The position numbers and the translations under genes are program-made. From Rhodanobacter denitrificans (GTDB taxonomy: Bacteria > Pseudomonadota > Gammaproteobacteria > Xanthomonadales > Rhodanobacteraceae), in NCBI GenBank assembly GCA_003241385.1, contig QFPO01000013.1, positions 20,142 to 84,141 of the forward strand: a DNA stretch of 64,000 bases, given 5' to 3'. Below the pieces are notes generated by a model. The model did no database searches. It was not told the origin of the DNA and saw only the letters and a program-made list of their open reading frames with translations. Below are positions 34,376 through 44,426 of this stretch, in pieces; within the stretch, counting starts at the first letter, position 1; each line of letters starts with the position of its first letter.

Positions 34376-37315
34376 TCAGCGCCGGATCGCCTGCGCCGAT
34401 TCGTCGTGGGCGAGCTCAGCGACGAGCCGCCGCGCCTCGCGCAGCACGCGTGTCTGGTCCGGGGCGCCCAGCTGTCCGATCGCCCGCTCGGCGTCCTCGC
34501 GCGCGCCGGCGGAGTCGCCGCTGTCGCGGCGCAGCCGTGCGCGTTCCAGATACAGCGTGCCGACGAAGGCGGCGCCGGTTTCGTCGGCGCCGGGCTCGGC
34601 CGACTCGAGCATCGTCCGCGCCGCTTCGAACAGGGCCGCCGCCTCGTCACGTACGCCCGGATCGCGTGTCGCGACCAGGCTCGCGGCCAGCGCGACGCGC
34701 GCCGCCGCGACCTCGGCGTGCGCCTCGCCGTAGGTGCGCACCAGCGACGCGAGTCCCTGCCGGCGCAGTGCGACGGCCTCCTCGTAGCGGCCTTGCGCAT
34801 GGCGCAGGCTGCCGGTGACCGTGGCCGCGTACATCTCGCCGTAAGGATCGGCGCCGCCGCTGCGCGCGCGTGCCCGGGCAGCCGTCGCGGCGGCCTCGTC
34901 GACCAGCGGCTCGGCCTCGGCGACGCGTCCGGCTGCGACCAGCACGTCGGCGAGCTTGTACTGGGTCAGCCACGCGTAGACGCTGTCGCCGCCGGACGCG
35001 CGAAACGCCTCGATCGAGGCGCGATAGCGCTGCACCGCCAGGTCGAGGTCGCCCCGCGCGAGCGCGAGATTGGCGTGGAACTGCAGCGCCTGCGCGTACT
35101 GGCCCGACGGCGCGCCGCCGAGGATCGCGATCGCCTCGCTCAGTGAACGATCGGCCTCGTCCAGGCGGCCGGTGCGCCGCTGCAGGTCGCCCAGGCGCAG
35201 CAGCGTGCCGCCGATCAGCACATGGTCGGCCGGCAGCTGCGCCCGCTCGATGCGCAGCGCCGTCTCGTAGTCGACCAGGGCCTCGTCGTAGCGGCGCTGC
35301 ACGCGCAGCACGTCGCCGCGCCGGCTGCGCAGCGCGACGCCGCGCGCGTGATCCGCACCGAGCGTGCCGGCGACGATCCGCAGCGCCTCGTCGTACAGCG
35401 CCAGCGCCTCCGGATAGCGCCCGCCCTCCTTGACGATGTTGCCGAGCACGCCGAGCGGCTCGATCAGCTCGGCATGCCCGTCCCCGTATCGGGCACGCGC
35501 GACGGTCAGCGCATGGCGCGCGAGCTGCTCGGCCTCCTCGTAGCGCCCCTCGATCATCTCGACGACCGCCAGGCGCGACTCGGCCTCGACGGTGCTGGCA
35601 TGGTCGACACCACGGCTCTCCCGCAGTTGCGCGACGGCCTCGCGCAGCATCGTGCCGGCGCGTGCGCTGTCGCCGGCCGCATAGACCGCGCCGGCGTAGG
35701 CGGCGAGCGCCTCGGCGGCCGCGGCGCTGTGCGGACCCGACAGCGCGGTCTGCAGATCCCAGGCGCGGCGCAGCGTCGCCTCGCCGCCGGCACGGTCGTC
35801 CAGGCCGACCTGCAGCTCGCCCAGATCGCGCAGCAGCTCGGCCTGCAGATCGGGCTCGGCGGCCAGGGTCGCATCGATCTGCGCGATGCCCTCGCGGATC
35901 AGTGCCGGCGCCGTGCGCGCCTGCGCCTTGGCGCGGCTGACCGGGTCCTGCTCGCGGAACAGCGTCAGCATGAACTCCTTGACGCGCTCGGCACGCGCCA
36001 GCTGGCGCTCGGCGTGCTGGCGCTCGGTCGCGGCCTGGCGCGCCTGCTCGCGCGCGATGCGCGCCTGCCACAGCGCCGCGCCGAGGCCGCCCAGCAGCGA
36101 CAGCGCGATCAGCGTCGCGGCCGCGACACCGACCCGATGCCGCCGTACGAAGCGCGCGAGCCGGTACGCCGCCGAGTCGGCTCGGGCGGCGATCGGCCGG
36201 CGGTCGAGCCAGCGGCGCAGGTCGTCGGCGAACGCGGCGGCGGTCGGATAGCGGCGGGACGGCTCGCGCTGCAGCGCGGTCGCGGCGATCACGTCCAGAT
36301 CGCCGCCGAGCTGGCGCGCCAGACGCCGACCGTCGGCCGCCTCGCCGTACAGCGCGGCCAGCCGATCGCGCGACTGCTGCGCGGCCATCAGGCTGAGCCG
36401 CTGGCTGGTCTCGTGCGCGGCCTCGTGCGCGAGACGGACCGCGCTCGCGCCGCGCCGCTGCTGCGGCAAGGCGCCGGTCAGCAGCTCGCCCATCAGCGTG
36501 CCGAGCGCGTAGACGTCGGCGGTGGTGCCGACCGGCTCGCCGAGGATCTGCTCCGGCGCCGCATAGGCCGGCGACAGCACGCGCGCGGCGGTGCCGGTGA
36601 CGGTCTGCTCGCCGGTGTCCTCGATCAGCTTGGCGATGCCGAAGTCGAGCACGCGCGGCTCTCCGGCCGCGTCGACCAGCACGTTGGACGGCTTGAGGTC
36701 GCGATGCACGACCAGATGCGTATGCGCATAGGCGACCGCATCGGCGACCTTCGCGAGCAGCGCGATCCGCGCCGCGAGGTCGAGCCGCCGGTCGGCCGCA
36801 TGCACCGTCAGCGGGCTGCCGTGGACGTGCTCCATGACGTAGAACGGACGGCCGTCCGCGGTCATGCCGCCGTCGAGCAGGCGCACGATGTGCGCGTGGT
36901 GCAGTCGCGCCAGGATGCGCCGTTCCTGCACGAAACGCCGCACGATCGCCGCGCTGTCCATGCCGCGCTTGATGATCTTGACGGCGACCTGCTGCTCGTA
37001 CGCGCCGTCGGAGCGCTCGCCGAGCCAGACCACGCCCATGCCGCCTTCGCCGATCGGATGCAGCAGCCGGTACGGCCCGGCGCGCCGATCGGGCGGCGCA
37101 CCGTCGAGCAGGTCGGGCACTGCCCCGGCGACACCGCCGTCGAGCACGGCGTTGCCGTCGGCGTCGGCCGCCAGCAGCGCGCATACCTCGGCGGCCAGCG
37201 CCGCATCCTCGGCCTCGAGCGCCGCCAGCTGCCGCGCCCGCGTCGCGGCGTCCAGATCGACCAACGCATCGAACGCGGCCGACACGCGCTTCCAGCGTTC
37301 GACGGCGTCGCCCAT
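34376..37315 (-). CDS. Membrane Ser/Thr protein kinase with TPR domain (module 2)
   Basis: The 979-aa kinase shows glycine loop GEGGMGVV, Lys113 (VAVK), catalytic HRD at 204-206 (HRDLKPSN), DFG at 224-226 and 'SPAYAAPEQ' in the activation segment, so it should be active. A single transmembrane helix is at about 392-413. It is followed by a coiled, Arg/Gln-rich stretch ('RQAATERQHAERQLARAERVKEFM') and a TPR array facing the periplasm. It lies 3 bases downstream of the sigma factor gene 37319-37870 in the same operon, so that sigma factor is its likely substrate. The signal is unknown. Confidence 0.9.
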   Translation of the reverse strand: MGDAVERWKRVSAAFDALVDLDAATRARQLAALEAEDAALAAEVCALLAADADGNAVLDGGVAGAVPDLLDGAPPDRRAGPYRLLHPIGEGGMGVVWLGERSDGAYEQQVAVKIIKRGMDSAAIVRRFVQERRILARLHHAHIVRLLDGGMTADGRPFYVMEHVHGSPLTVHAADRRLDLAARIALLAKVADAVAYAHTHLVVHRDLKPSNVLVDAAGEPRVLDFGIAKLIEDTGEQTVTGTAARVLSPAYAAPEQILGEPVGTTADVYALGTLMGELLTGALPQQRRGASAVRLAHEAAHETSQRLSLMAAQQSRDRLAALYGEAADGRRLARQLGGDLDVIAATALQREPSRRYPTAAAFADDLRRWLDRRPIAARADSAAYRLARFVRRHRVGVAAATLIALSLLGGLGAALWQARIAREQARQAATERQHAERQLARAERVKEFMLTLFREQDPVSRAKAQARTAPALIREGIAQIDATLAAEPDLQAELLRDLGELQVGLDDRAGGEATLRRAWDLQTALSGPHSAAAAEALAAYAGAVYAAGDSARAGTMLREAVAQLRESRGVDHASTVEAESRLAVVEMIEGRYEEAEQLARHALTVARARYGDGHAELIEPLGVLGNIVKEGGRYPEALALYDEALRIVAGTLGADHARGVALRSRRGDVLRVQRRYDEALVDYETALRIERAQLPADHVLIGGTLLRLGDLQRRTGRLDEADRSLSEAIAILGGAPSGQYAQALQFHANLALARGDLDLAVQRYRASIEAFRASGGDSVYAWLTQYKLADVLVAAGRVAEAEPLVDEAAATAARARARSGGADPYGEMYAATVTGSLRHAQGRYEEAVALRRQGLASLVRTYGEAHAEVAAARVALAASLVATRDPGVRDEAAALFEAARTMLESAEPGADETGAAFVGTLYLERARLRRDSGDSAGAREDAERAIGQLGAPDQTRVLREARRLVAELAHDESAQAIRR

Positions 37316-37318
37316 CGC

Positions 37319-37870
37319 TCAGTCCGCCGACAGCGCGTGCTGCAGGAACGCGCGCGCGCGCCGCCAGTCGCGTTTGAGCGATCGCTCGGAGCGGCCGATC
37401 TGTTCGGCGATGTCGGCCAGCTCGAGCCCGCCGTAGAAGCGCATCTCGACCAGGGCCGCCAGCGGCGCGTCGATCTCGCCGAGGCGGACCAGGGCCTCGT
37501 CGAGCGCGAGCAGATCCTCGTCGCGCTGCTCGGCGGCCAGATGCAGGGCACCGGTGTCGAGCGCGGCGAACTGCAGATCGCCGCCGCGCCGCAACGCGCT
37601 GCGCGCCCGCACGTGGTCGACGACGATCTGGCGCATCGCGCGCGCGGCGACCGCGAAGAAATGGCCGCGGTCGTTGACGGCCAGCGCGCCGTGATGGGCC
37701 AGCTTCAGATAGGCCTCGTGCACCAGCGAGGTCGCACGCATCGCCGGCTCGCCGCGCAGCTGGCCGGCCGCGAGCCGGTGCAGCTCGTCGTAGAGCAAGG
37801 CGAATACGCGCGCCGACGCGTCCGGGTCGCCGTCGCGCGCCTTTCCGATCAGCTCGGTGATCTCGGCCAC
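37319..37870 (-). CDS. ECF-type RNA polymerase sigma factor, kinase-linked (module 2)
   Basis: The 183-aa sigma factor has region 2 ('FALLYDELHRLAAGQL', 'FFAVAARAMRQIVVDHVRARSAL') and region 4 ('LELADIAEQIGRSERSLKRDWRRARAFL'). Region 2.2 again lacks the acidic motif and reads M-R-A-T-S-L-V-H-E-A, with Thr47-Ser48 in its place. The GTG at 37870 has a strong GGGGAGGG site and is preferred to the longer upstream ORF. The kinase gene follows 3 bases after the stop. The S9 peptidase gene lies 68 bases upstream on the same strand. Confidence 0.88.
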   Translation of the reverse strand: MAEITELIGKARDGDPDASARVFALLYDELHRLAAGQLRGEPAMRATSLVHEAYLKLAHHGALAVNDRGHFFAVAARAMRQIVVDHVRARSALRRGGDLQFAALDTGALHLAAEQRDEDLLALDEALVRLGEIDAPLAALVEMRFYGGLELADIAEQIGRSERSLKRDWRRARAFLQHALSAD

Positions 37871-37938
37871 GGGCCCTCCCCGTCTGCTGGCCGGTACGGT
37901 GCCATGCACCGCCCCGCCTGGCAATCGATGCGCCTGAC

Positions 37939-40410
37939 TCAGCCCCGGCCGGGCGAGGTGATGCGATACGGCGGGGGCGAGCGCCCCATCAGATGCTCGA
38001 CGAAGTAGTCCCATAGCCGCCGCGTGTAGTACGGGTCGTTGCGGAACAGCTCGTGGTCCTGATTGGGCAGGTAGAGCAAGTCATAGTCCTTGTTCGCCCG
38101 GGTGAGGGCTGCGGCCAGCTGCAGCGTCAGCGCCGGCATCGCGTTCTCGTCCAGGTCGCCGTAGACGAGCATGAGCTTCCCGCTCAGACGCTCGACGAGC
38201 GCCGCGTTGTCGAGCGGTGCGAACAGCGGCGGTACCGCGTCGGGCGCGGGGCGCCGCGCCGAGCCGCCGGCGTAGACGGGCCGTCCGCCGACGAGCCGGT
38301 CCATGCCGTGGATCGCGCCGCCGTACATGCCCTGGAAGCTGTGACTGCCGGCCGAGGCGACGCCTACCTTGTAGAACGCCGGGTGGCGCAGCAGCGCACG
38401 CGCGGCCGCGTAACCGCCGAAGGAATGTCCGTAGACACCGACGCGGTCCAGGTCCAGACCCGGGTAGCGCTGCGCGAGCTGGCCGATCGCGGCGACGTGA
38501 TCGTCGAGCTGCACGTCCGCGGCGGTCGAAAAGCTGACGTCGTGGAACGCCTTCGAGCGGCCCGGCGTACCGCGTGCATCGATCACGACGACCGCGAAAC
38601 CCAGTTCGGCCAGGCTCGACTTGGACACCGGATTCAATGCCGCCGTCGCCTCGACGAATCCGACCGGCGCATTGGTGATGTGCGGACCGGCGTAGATCGC
38701 ATCGATGACCGGATGGCGTCCATCCGATGCGTAGTCGCGCGGCAGATACAGCGTGGCGTAGAGATCGGTCCGGCCGTCGGCGGCCTTCACGCGCTCGCGG
38801 CGCGGCGCGCGCCAGCCCGCCGCATACACGGCATCGGGGTCAGCGCGCTCCAGCTCGATGATCACGCGCCCGTCCCGCGTCGAGCGCAGCACCGTGACCG
38901 GCGCGCTCGAGACGGTCGAATGGCTGTCGACGACATAATCGGCCGACGGCGACAGCAGCTGCGATGCGCGCCAGCCGCCGAGCAGGCCGGTGCCTGCGTC
39001 GATCGCGTGATCGGCGGCCTCCGGCGTCAGCAGCACCGGCTCGCCGCCGTCGAGCGATACGCGATAGAGCCGGCGCTGATACGGATCGCCCGGTTCGCGG
39101 CCGTTCGCGGTGAAGAAGACCTGTCGCGTGACCTCGTCGACACCGACCAGATCGCGGACCAGCCAGTCGCCGGAGGTCAAGCTGCGCACGACGCGGCCGT
39201 CGGCGAGGCCGATCAGTTCCAGATGCCCCCATCCATCGCGGTCCGACCACCACACGGCCTGGCCGCTGCTGCGCAGAATGCTCACGGCCGGACGCGCGTA
39301 GGTGTAGCTGTTGAGCTGCACGCGCGTGTCGGACGCCTCCTCGCGGATCGTGCGCACGCCGCCGTCGCGCAGGTCGATCTCGACCAGGCGCAGCCGTGCC
39401 GGCCGGTCGTAGCGCACGATCGCCGTGTAGACCCGCGACGCATCGGCCGACCATCCCAGCAAGCCGGCTTCGGTCAGCGTGTTCCATCCGTCCGGCACGG
39501 CGATTGGGCGCACCGTTGCGGTTTCGACGTCGAGGCCATACCACGCGTCTCGAACCTGCTCCGCGTCACCGAGCAGGCCGAGCCTCACCGTATGGACGAT
39601 CGGCCGGAACCGGCCTTCGGGCGCCGTCGCCAGATACGGATACGGTTCGACCCTGCGTTCGTCGTAGCGCACGCCGAACACGCTCCGGCCGTCCGGCGAC
39701 CAATGGGTCGCGACCGGCGGCAGGGCGATGCGGCCGGCTCGCCGCGGAATGCCGCGCAGTGCGAAATCCGGCAGCACGCCGTAGCCGAACGAGGACTCGC
39801 CATCGGTGGTCAGCCGCCGGTCGCCGGCGTCCGGATCGTGCAGCCACAGATCGCTTCCTCGCACGTAGAGGCCGCGACGCCCATCCGGTGCCGCCAGCAG
39901 CGGCGGGACCAAGGGCTGAGCCGCGATGGCACGGCACGCATGAGCCGGCAGCTCGCAGACGAGGTCGCGGCCGGCGTCGCCGCGGAATCGTGCGACCAGG
40001 CCGTCCGCCTCGACGATCCTGACCTCGATCAGCTCGGGAACCGCCGGCATCGATGTGCCGCCGAGCGCGCGACGGCCGGCCGCCGCCAGCCGTACCGGAT
40101 CGACCAGCGCCGTGCGCCGGCGGCGCTCCGGGTCGATCAGCACGTACGGCAGCGCCGGATCGTCGTCGCGGCGATACCAGAATCGGCCGTCCGGCAGCCA
40201 GTGCGGCGCGATCGAGGCATTGAGCACCTGCCCGCGCAGGTGGTAGTCGAGGACGCGCTCGGCACGCGCATAGGCTTCGGCCGGCATCGGCGGCGCCGCG
40301 GCGCAGGCCGGGGCGGCGATCAGCGCGGCCCAGACCACGAGACGCCGGACGGCCCTTGCGCCTGACACGATCTGGCGGCGATTGCGTAAGCTTGCAACGA
40401 TGGTGCACAT
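37939..40410 (-). CDS. Exported S9 family peptidase (dipeptidyl-peptidase IV / prolyl oligopeptidase type)
   Basis: The 823-aa product has a signal peptide ('VRRLVVWAALIAAPACAAAPP'), an N-terminal beta-propeller of the DPP IV kind (about 60-520; repeated 'ADASRVYTAIVRYD', 'GWNTLTEAGLLGWS') and a C-terminal alpha/beta-hydrolase. The hydrolase carries nucleophile G-H-S-F-G-G, Asp in 'YGDLDENA' and His in 'PNQDHELF'. It should trim N-terminal dipeptides, typically after Pro or Ala, outside the cytoplasm. The ATG at 40410 touches the GTG of the divergent sigma gene at 40411 with no base between. A GTG at 40368 would leave room for a promoter and still keep the signal peptide. Confidence 0.88.
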   Translation of the reverse strand: MCTIVASLRNRRQIVSGARAVRRLVVWAALIAAPACAAAPPMPAEAYARAERVLDYHLRGQVLNASIAPHWLPDGRFWYRRDDDPALPYVLIDPERRRRTALVDPVRLAAAGRRALGGTSMPAVPELIEVRIVEADGLVARFRGDAGRDLVCELPAHACRAIAAQPLVPPLLAAPDGRRGLYVRGSDLWLHDPDAGDRRLTTDGESSFGYGVLPDFALRGIPRRAGRIALPPVATHWSPDGRSVFGVRYDERRVEPYPYLATAPEGRFRPIVHTVRLGLLGDAEQVRDAWYGLDVETATVRPIAVPDGWNTLTEAGLLGWSADASRVYTAIVRYDRPARLRLVEIDLRDGGVRTIREEASDTRVQLNSYTYARPAVSILRSSGQAVWWSDRDGWGHLELIGLADGRVVRSLTSGDWLVRDLVGVDEVTRQVFFTANGREPGDPYQRRLYRVSLDGGEPVLLTPEAADHAIDAGTGLLGGWRASQLLSPSADYVVDSHSTVSSAPVTVLRSTRDGRVIIELERADPDAVYAAGWRAPRRERVKAADGRTDLYATLYLPRDYASDGRHPVIDAIYAGPHITNAPVGFVEATAALNPVSKSSLAELGFAVVVIDARGTPGRSKAFHDVSFSTAADVQLDDHVAAIGQLAQRYPGLDLDRVGVYGHSFGGYAAARALLRHPAFYKVGVASAGSHSFQGMYGGAIHGMDRLVGGRPVYAGGSARRPAPDAVPPLFAPLDNAALVERLSGKLMLVYGDLDENAMPALTLQLAAALTRANKDYDLLYLPNQDHELFRNDPYYTRRLWDYFVEHLMGRSPPPYRITSPGRG

Positions 40411-41079
40411 GTGAATGTCCTCCCTCCCGAACCGGTTGGCGACGATGACGCGGCGATACCGCGGCCTGCCGTTCCGTTTCGCGATTCGGCACCGTCACAG
40501 GACAGGGCGCCCGGCGAGATCACCGCGCTGCTGGCCGCGGTCCGCGATGCGGACGGCGACGCGGATGCCGCCTGGAACCGCATCTACGCCCTGCTCTACC
40601 GCGATCTGCGCCGCATCGCCCGCGTGCATCTGCACCGTCATCCCGGGCATGCCGGCTCGGCGACCTCGCTGATCGGCCGGGCCTGGCTGCGCCTGGCCGG
40701 CGCCCACGCAACCGCGCGCAACGGCGCGCATCTGACCTCGCTGATCGCACGGGCGATGCGACATGCGGTGCTCGACGAGATGCGCCGCGTGCTGACCGCC
40801 AGGCGCGGGGGCGGCGAAGCCGAACGCCGCGAGGCGGACGGCGCCGCGACGGATCGGCCGCTGCTCGAACTGATCGCGCTCGACCAGGCGCTCGATGCAC
40901 TGGACGCGCTCGATGCGCGGGCAGCCCGCGTCGTCGCGCTGCGCTATTTCGGCGGACTCGAAGAGACCGCGATTGCCGAACTCGAACAGATCACGGTCCG
41001 TACGGTGCGCCGCGACTGGCGGCGCGCCCGCGCCTTTCTGCTGTGTCAGCTCGGCGAGGACCGCAGCACCGCGCTGTAG
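40411..41079 (+). CDS. ECF-type RNA polymerase sigma factor, kinase-linked (module 3)
   Basis: The 222-aa sigma factor has an N-terminal extension of ~35 residues before region 2 ('WNRIYALLYRDLRRIARVHLH', 'LIARAMRHAVLDEMRRVLTARR') and region 4 ('LEETAIAELEQITVRTVRRDWRRARAFL'). The region-2.2 acidic residues are absent; it reads G-S-A-T-S-L-I-G-R-A, with Ser83, Thr85 and Ser86. No other start codon occurs before region 2, so the GTG at 40411 is kept despite abutting the peptidase start. The gene is convergent with kinase module 3 rather than co-transcribed, unlike modules 1 and 2. Confidence 0.85.
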   Translation: MNVLPPEPVGDDDAAIPRPAVPFRDSAPSQDRAPGEITALLAAVRDADGDADAAWNRIYALLYRDLRRIARVHLHRHPGHAGSATSLIGRAWLRLAGAHATARNGAHLTSLIARAMRHAVLDEMRRVLTARRGGGEAERREADGAATDRPLLELIALDQALDALDALDARAARVVALRYFGGLEETAIAELEQITVRTVRRDWRRARAFLLCQLGEDRSTAL

Positions 41080-41128
41080 CGACACGCCGATCCCACAGGT
41101 CGAAGGGCTTCGTAGCGGCTCGCTCAGC

Positions 41129-43903
41129 TCAGCTCAGGTCCAGCGCCTCGAGCTTGCCGGCCAGTCGCCGCGCCAGGGCGTTGCGTGGACCACCCAGACC
41201 GGTCGCGACCTCGTGCGCGCGGCGCCACTTGCGGCGCGCATCGGCGCTGCGGCCGGTCGCGAGATCGAGATCACCCTGCGCCTCGAGCGCGCCGGCCAGC
41301 GTCAGCCCGGGCGCCAGCGCCGGCAACCGGGTCTGTGCGGTCGCGACCAACCGGTCGAGCAGGACGGCGGCCTCGGCCGGGCGCCCGCTGCGCAGCAGCG
41401 TCCGTGCGAGTAGCGATCGTGCCTGCAGCACGCGATCGCTGTTCGCACCGCGCCGGCGCTCGAGCGCTTCGATCACGGCGCGCAGCTCGGCCTCGGCGAG
41501 AGCCGGCTCTTCCACGATCGTCATCGCACGTGCCAGGAACAGGCGATGCAGCTCCACCGGCAGTCCCTGTCGGCTGCCGTCGCGCATGGCGCTTTCGTGC
41601 AGATCGATCGCCGGCCAGGCGGCGGCCGACGACTCCAGGCTCGCCTGCAGACCGAGCAGGCTGCCGAGCGCGAGCATCGCCTCGAGCGTGCGCGGGTGGG
41701 AGCGGCCGTGCGCGTCGCGCATGATCGTCAGTGCGTGGCCCGCGAGCTCGATGCCCTGGTCGAGATCGCCGCGCACCGCGGCGATCAGCGCGGCCGTGCC
41801 GAGCGCATCGGCCAGCAACGGCGTCTCCCCGGCCTGCGACGCGCGCAAGATCGCCTCGCCTTCGCGCACGGCGCGATCGGCCTCATCCAGACGCGCGTCG
41901 GCGTACAGCGCCTGCGCGAGGCCGATCCAGGCCTGCCCGGTGCGCGGATCGGCATCCCCCCAGGCGGCACGGCGTGCCGCGAGCAGATCGCTCGCCTGCA
42001 GGCGCGCAGCGGCAGGCGATTCGCGTGCGAGTTCAAGCACGACGCGATCGCCGCGCGCCTCGTCGGCGGCGACCGGATCCAGCCGCTCGAGCCGGCCGAT
42101 CGCGGCGGCGAGGTCCTGCTCGGCAGCGTCCAGGTGCCACAACGTCATCTGGCGCCGCCCGCGCAGCCGAATGATGTGGCCGAGCGCCGCGGAATCGCTC
42201 GGAGCCGCCGCCTCGGCGGCGCGCCAGGCGGCGAGCAGGGCCGCATCGCCCGCTTCCGTCCGGCCTTCACCCCAGGCGGCCTGTGCGCGTTCGGCGAGCA
42301 GGCCCGCGCGCAGCGATTCGCCGCCGCCGGCCGAATCGAGCGCGGCCAGACCCTCCTCGGCCGTGCGTAGCGCTTCGCCGTAGCGCGACTGCGCATTGAG
42401 CACGCGCGCATGGATCCCGGAGACCTGCGCGCGCGCCGGACCGGACCGGCTCGCCGCGTGCCGCGCCGCGCTCACCAGGGCCGTCGCGCGCGCGTGATCG
42501 CCGCCGGCCAGATGCGCCTCGGCGAGCGCCGCGAGTCCGCGCACGCGGGCCTCGGCGCCGAGGCCGGGCCGCTGCAGAACCGATTCGGCTGCGGCCAGCG
42601 CCGGCACGCTGCGACGCTGCGCCAGCGTACCGACGTACAGATCGCCCAGATCATCGGCCAGCGCCGTGATCCGCAGCGAGGCCTGCCGCGCGGCGCTGCC
42701 GCCGAGCACGGCCACGATCGCGATGGCCGCAGCCAGTGCAACCGCGACGCGACGGCGCCGCATGAAGGCGGCGGCGCGAGCGACCGCGCCCGGCTGGCGG
42801 CTCGGCAATGCGCGCATCGCGGTCCACGCGACGAGGTCGGCCTGCCATGCCCGCACCGACGCCGGACGCCGCGAGGGGACAGGATCGAGGCATTGCAGTA
42901 CGAGGTCATCGAGTTCGCGCAGCGACCACGACACGCGCCGGCGCGGTCCGTGAGCGCTCGGCGGTGGTGGCGCATCGGACCGATGCACGGCCATCGCCGA
43001 TTCGACACCATGCGGCGGGCGGCCGCAGAGCAGGCGGTACAGCAAGGCGCCCAGCGCGTACAGATCGGTCGAGGCCGAAACGGCGCCGCCGGCGAGGATC
43101 TCCGGGGCGGCATAGGCGGCACTGGCCGCGACCGGTGCCGCCGCGGCGGTGATCGGCGCCGACAGTCCGAAGTCGACCAGGATCGGCCGGCCGCGCTCGA
43201 CCAGCACATTGGACGGCTTGAGATCGCCGTGCACGCGACCGCAGGCATGCGCATGCGCGACGGCGTCGCAGACCTCGATCATCAGCGCCACGCAGGCTCG
43301 CGCGTCGAGCGCCTGCGTGCGGCACCACGTGTCGATCGCGACACCGTCCAGCAGCGGCATCGCGAACCAGGGCCTGCCGTCTGCGTCGACGCCGCCGTCG
43401 AGAATGGGCGCGATGCCCGGATGACGCAGCGCGGCCAGGGCCTGGCATTCGTTGCGGACCGCTTCGGCCTGCAGCGTCGCATCCGGCCCGCCGCGGCCAC
43501 ACTTGATCGCCACGCGATGTCGATAGGCACCGTCGACGCGATCGGCGCGATACACCGTCCCCATGCCGCCACGACCGAGGACGGCGCCGAGGCGCCACGG
43601 ACCGAGCCGGTCGCCGATACGGCTCTCGTCGCGCACAGTCTCCTCGGACAGCGTCTCGCAAGCCGCCAGCACGTCCAGGCAGGGTCGCTCGAGCACACCG
43701 GCACGTGCATCGGCGGCCAACCAGCCGCACAGCACGTCGTGCAGTTGCGGATCATCCGCTGCCAGCGCGCTCAACGCCGCGTCGCGCTGTGCGACATCGA
43801 GCTCGGCGTAGCGGTCGAAGACCGCGAGCGCGCGGGCGGACGAGGATGGCGCGATAGGCGGCGACATGCCATTCGGCGGATCGTCGTGAAGCTTCGACGG
43901 CAC
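41129..43903 (-). CDS. Membrane Ser/Thr protein kinase with TPR-like domain, non-RD type (module 3)
   Basis: The 924-aa kinase has glycine loop GRGGMGTV, Lys134 (VAIK), catalytic H-G-D at 225-227 (HGDLKPSN) and DFG at 244-246. The Arg of the usual HRD is Gly, which makes it a non-RD kinase, a class often regulated without activation-loop phosphorylation. A transmembrane helix lies at about 384-403. The exported part is helical and TPR-like but more diverged than in the other two kinases. The GTG start at 43903 has GAGGAG 6 bases upstream. The sigma factor at 40411 is its probable partner by position, though they are convergent. Confidence 0.88.
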   Translation of the reverse strand: MPSKLHDDPPNGMSPPIAPSSSARALAVFDRYAELDVAQRDAALSALAADDPQLHDVLCGWLAADARAGVLERPCLDVLAACETLSEETVRDESRIGDRLGPWRLGAVLGRGGMGTVYRADRVDGAYRHRVAIKCGRGGPDATLQAEAVRNECQALAALRHPGIAPILDGGVDADGRPWFAMPLLDGVAIDTWCRTQALDARACVALMIEVCDAVAHAHACGRVHGDLKPSNVLVERGRPILVDFGLSAPITAAAAPVAASAAYAAPEILAGGAVSASTDLYALGALLYRLLCGRPPHGVESAMAVHRSDAPPPPSAHGPRRRVSWSLRELDDLVLQCLDPVPSRRPASVRAWQADLVAWTAMRALPSRQPGAVARAAAFMRRRRVAVALAAAIAIVAVLGGSAARQASLRITALADDLGDLYVGTLAQRRSVPALAAAESVLQRPGLGAEARVRGLAALAEAHLAGGDHARATALVSAARHAASRSGPARAQVSGIHARVLNAQSRYGEALRTAEEGLAALDSAGGGESLRAGLLAERAQAAWGEGRTEAGDAALLAAWRAAEAAAPSDSAALGHIIRLRGRRQMTLWHLDAAEQDLAAAIGRLERLDPVAADEARGDRVVLELARESPAAARLQASDLLAARRAAWGDADPRTGQAWIGLAQALYADARLDEADRAVREGEAILRASQAGETPLLADALGTAALIAAVRGDLDQGIELAGHALTIMRDAHGRSHPRTLEAMLALGSLLGLQASLESSAAAWPAIDLHESAMRDGSRQGLPVELHRLFLARAMTIVEEPALAEAELRAVIEALERRRGANSDRVLQARSLLARTLLRSGRPAEAAVLLDRLVATAQTRLPALAPGLTLAGALEAQGDLDLATGRSADARRKWRRAHEVATGLGGPRNALARRLAGKLEALDLS

Positions 43904-44426
43904 GGCCGGCTCCTCACCCGGAAAACCGGCTCAGCATAGCGAGATCCGGACGAGCCGACCCGTCGGCTCGTCGCGGCGCAGCACGGACCCGCCCTTGCGT
44001 TCGTGCATTGCGACGTCGAAGCGGTCGAGCGCGAGCACGCCTCGGCAACCCGGGTCTCGAGCGGAAACCGAAACGCTCATCGCCGCTGGCCGCGACGGGC
44101 CAGCGTCCGTGCATTGCCGGGCGCCGGCGCGGGTGCGCAGCGAATCCCAAGCATTTCCCAATGCACCTCAGCCGATCCCATGCAACACCTGCGGCTTTCC
44201 TGCAGACCGCAGCGGCGGCTGGATGCCAGGCTGATCGAGCCGGAACGAGCCGGCCCGATCGCTGAGACACCGCCATGCCCATGCGCCCGTATCCGCGCAT
44301 TATCGGCCAGCTGCCGCCGCCAGCGTCGCCGCCCGACCGGCGCTCGCGGCAGGGCTCGGTTAACAGGTGTTCTCTCCCTGACAGGTACCCGTCGTGATGC
44401 ACCTGCGACCGTCCCAAGGATTCGCC
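43904..44426. other. Gene-free stretch between kinase 3 and delta-60-repeat gene
   Basis: About 520 bases carry overlapping short ORFs on both strands (for example 43931-44161 minus) with no recognisable motif, poor start sites and no family resemblance, so none is called. Near the right end ACAGGT occurs twice (within 44360-44386) upstream of the exported protein gene and may be part of its promoter. Otherwise I see nothing. Confidence 0.4.
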
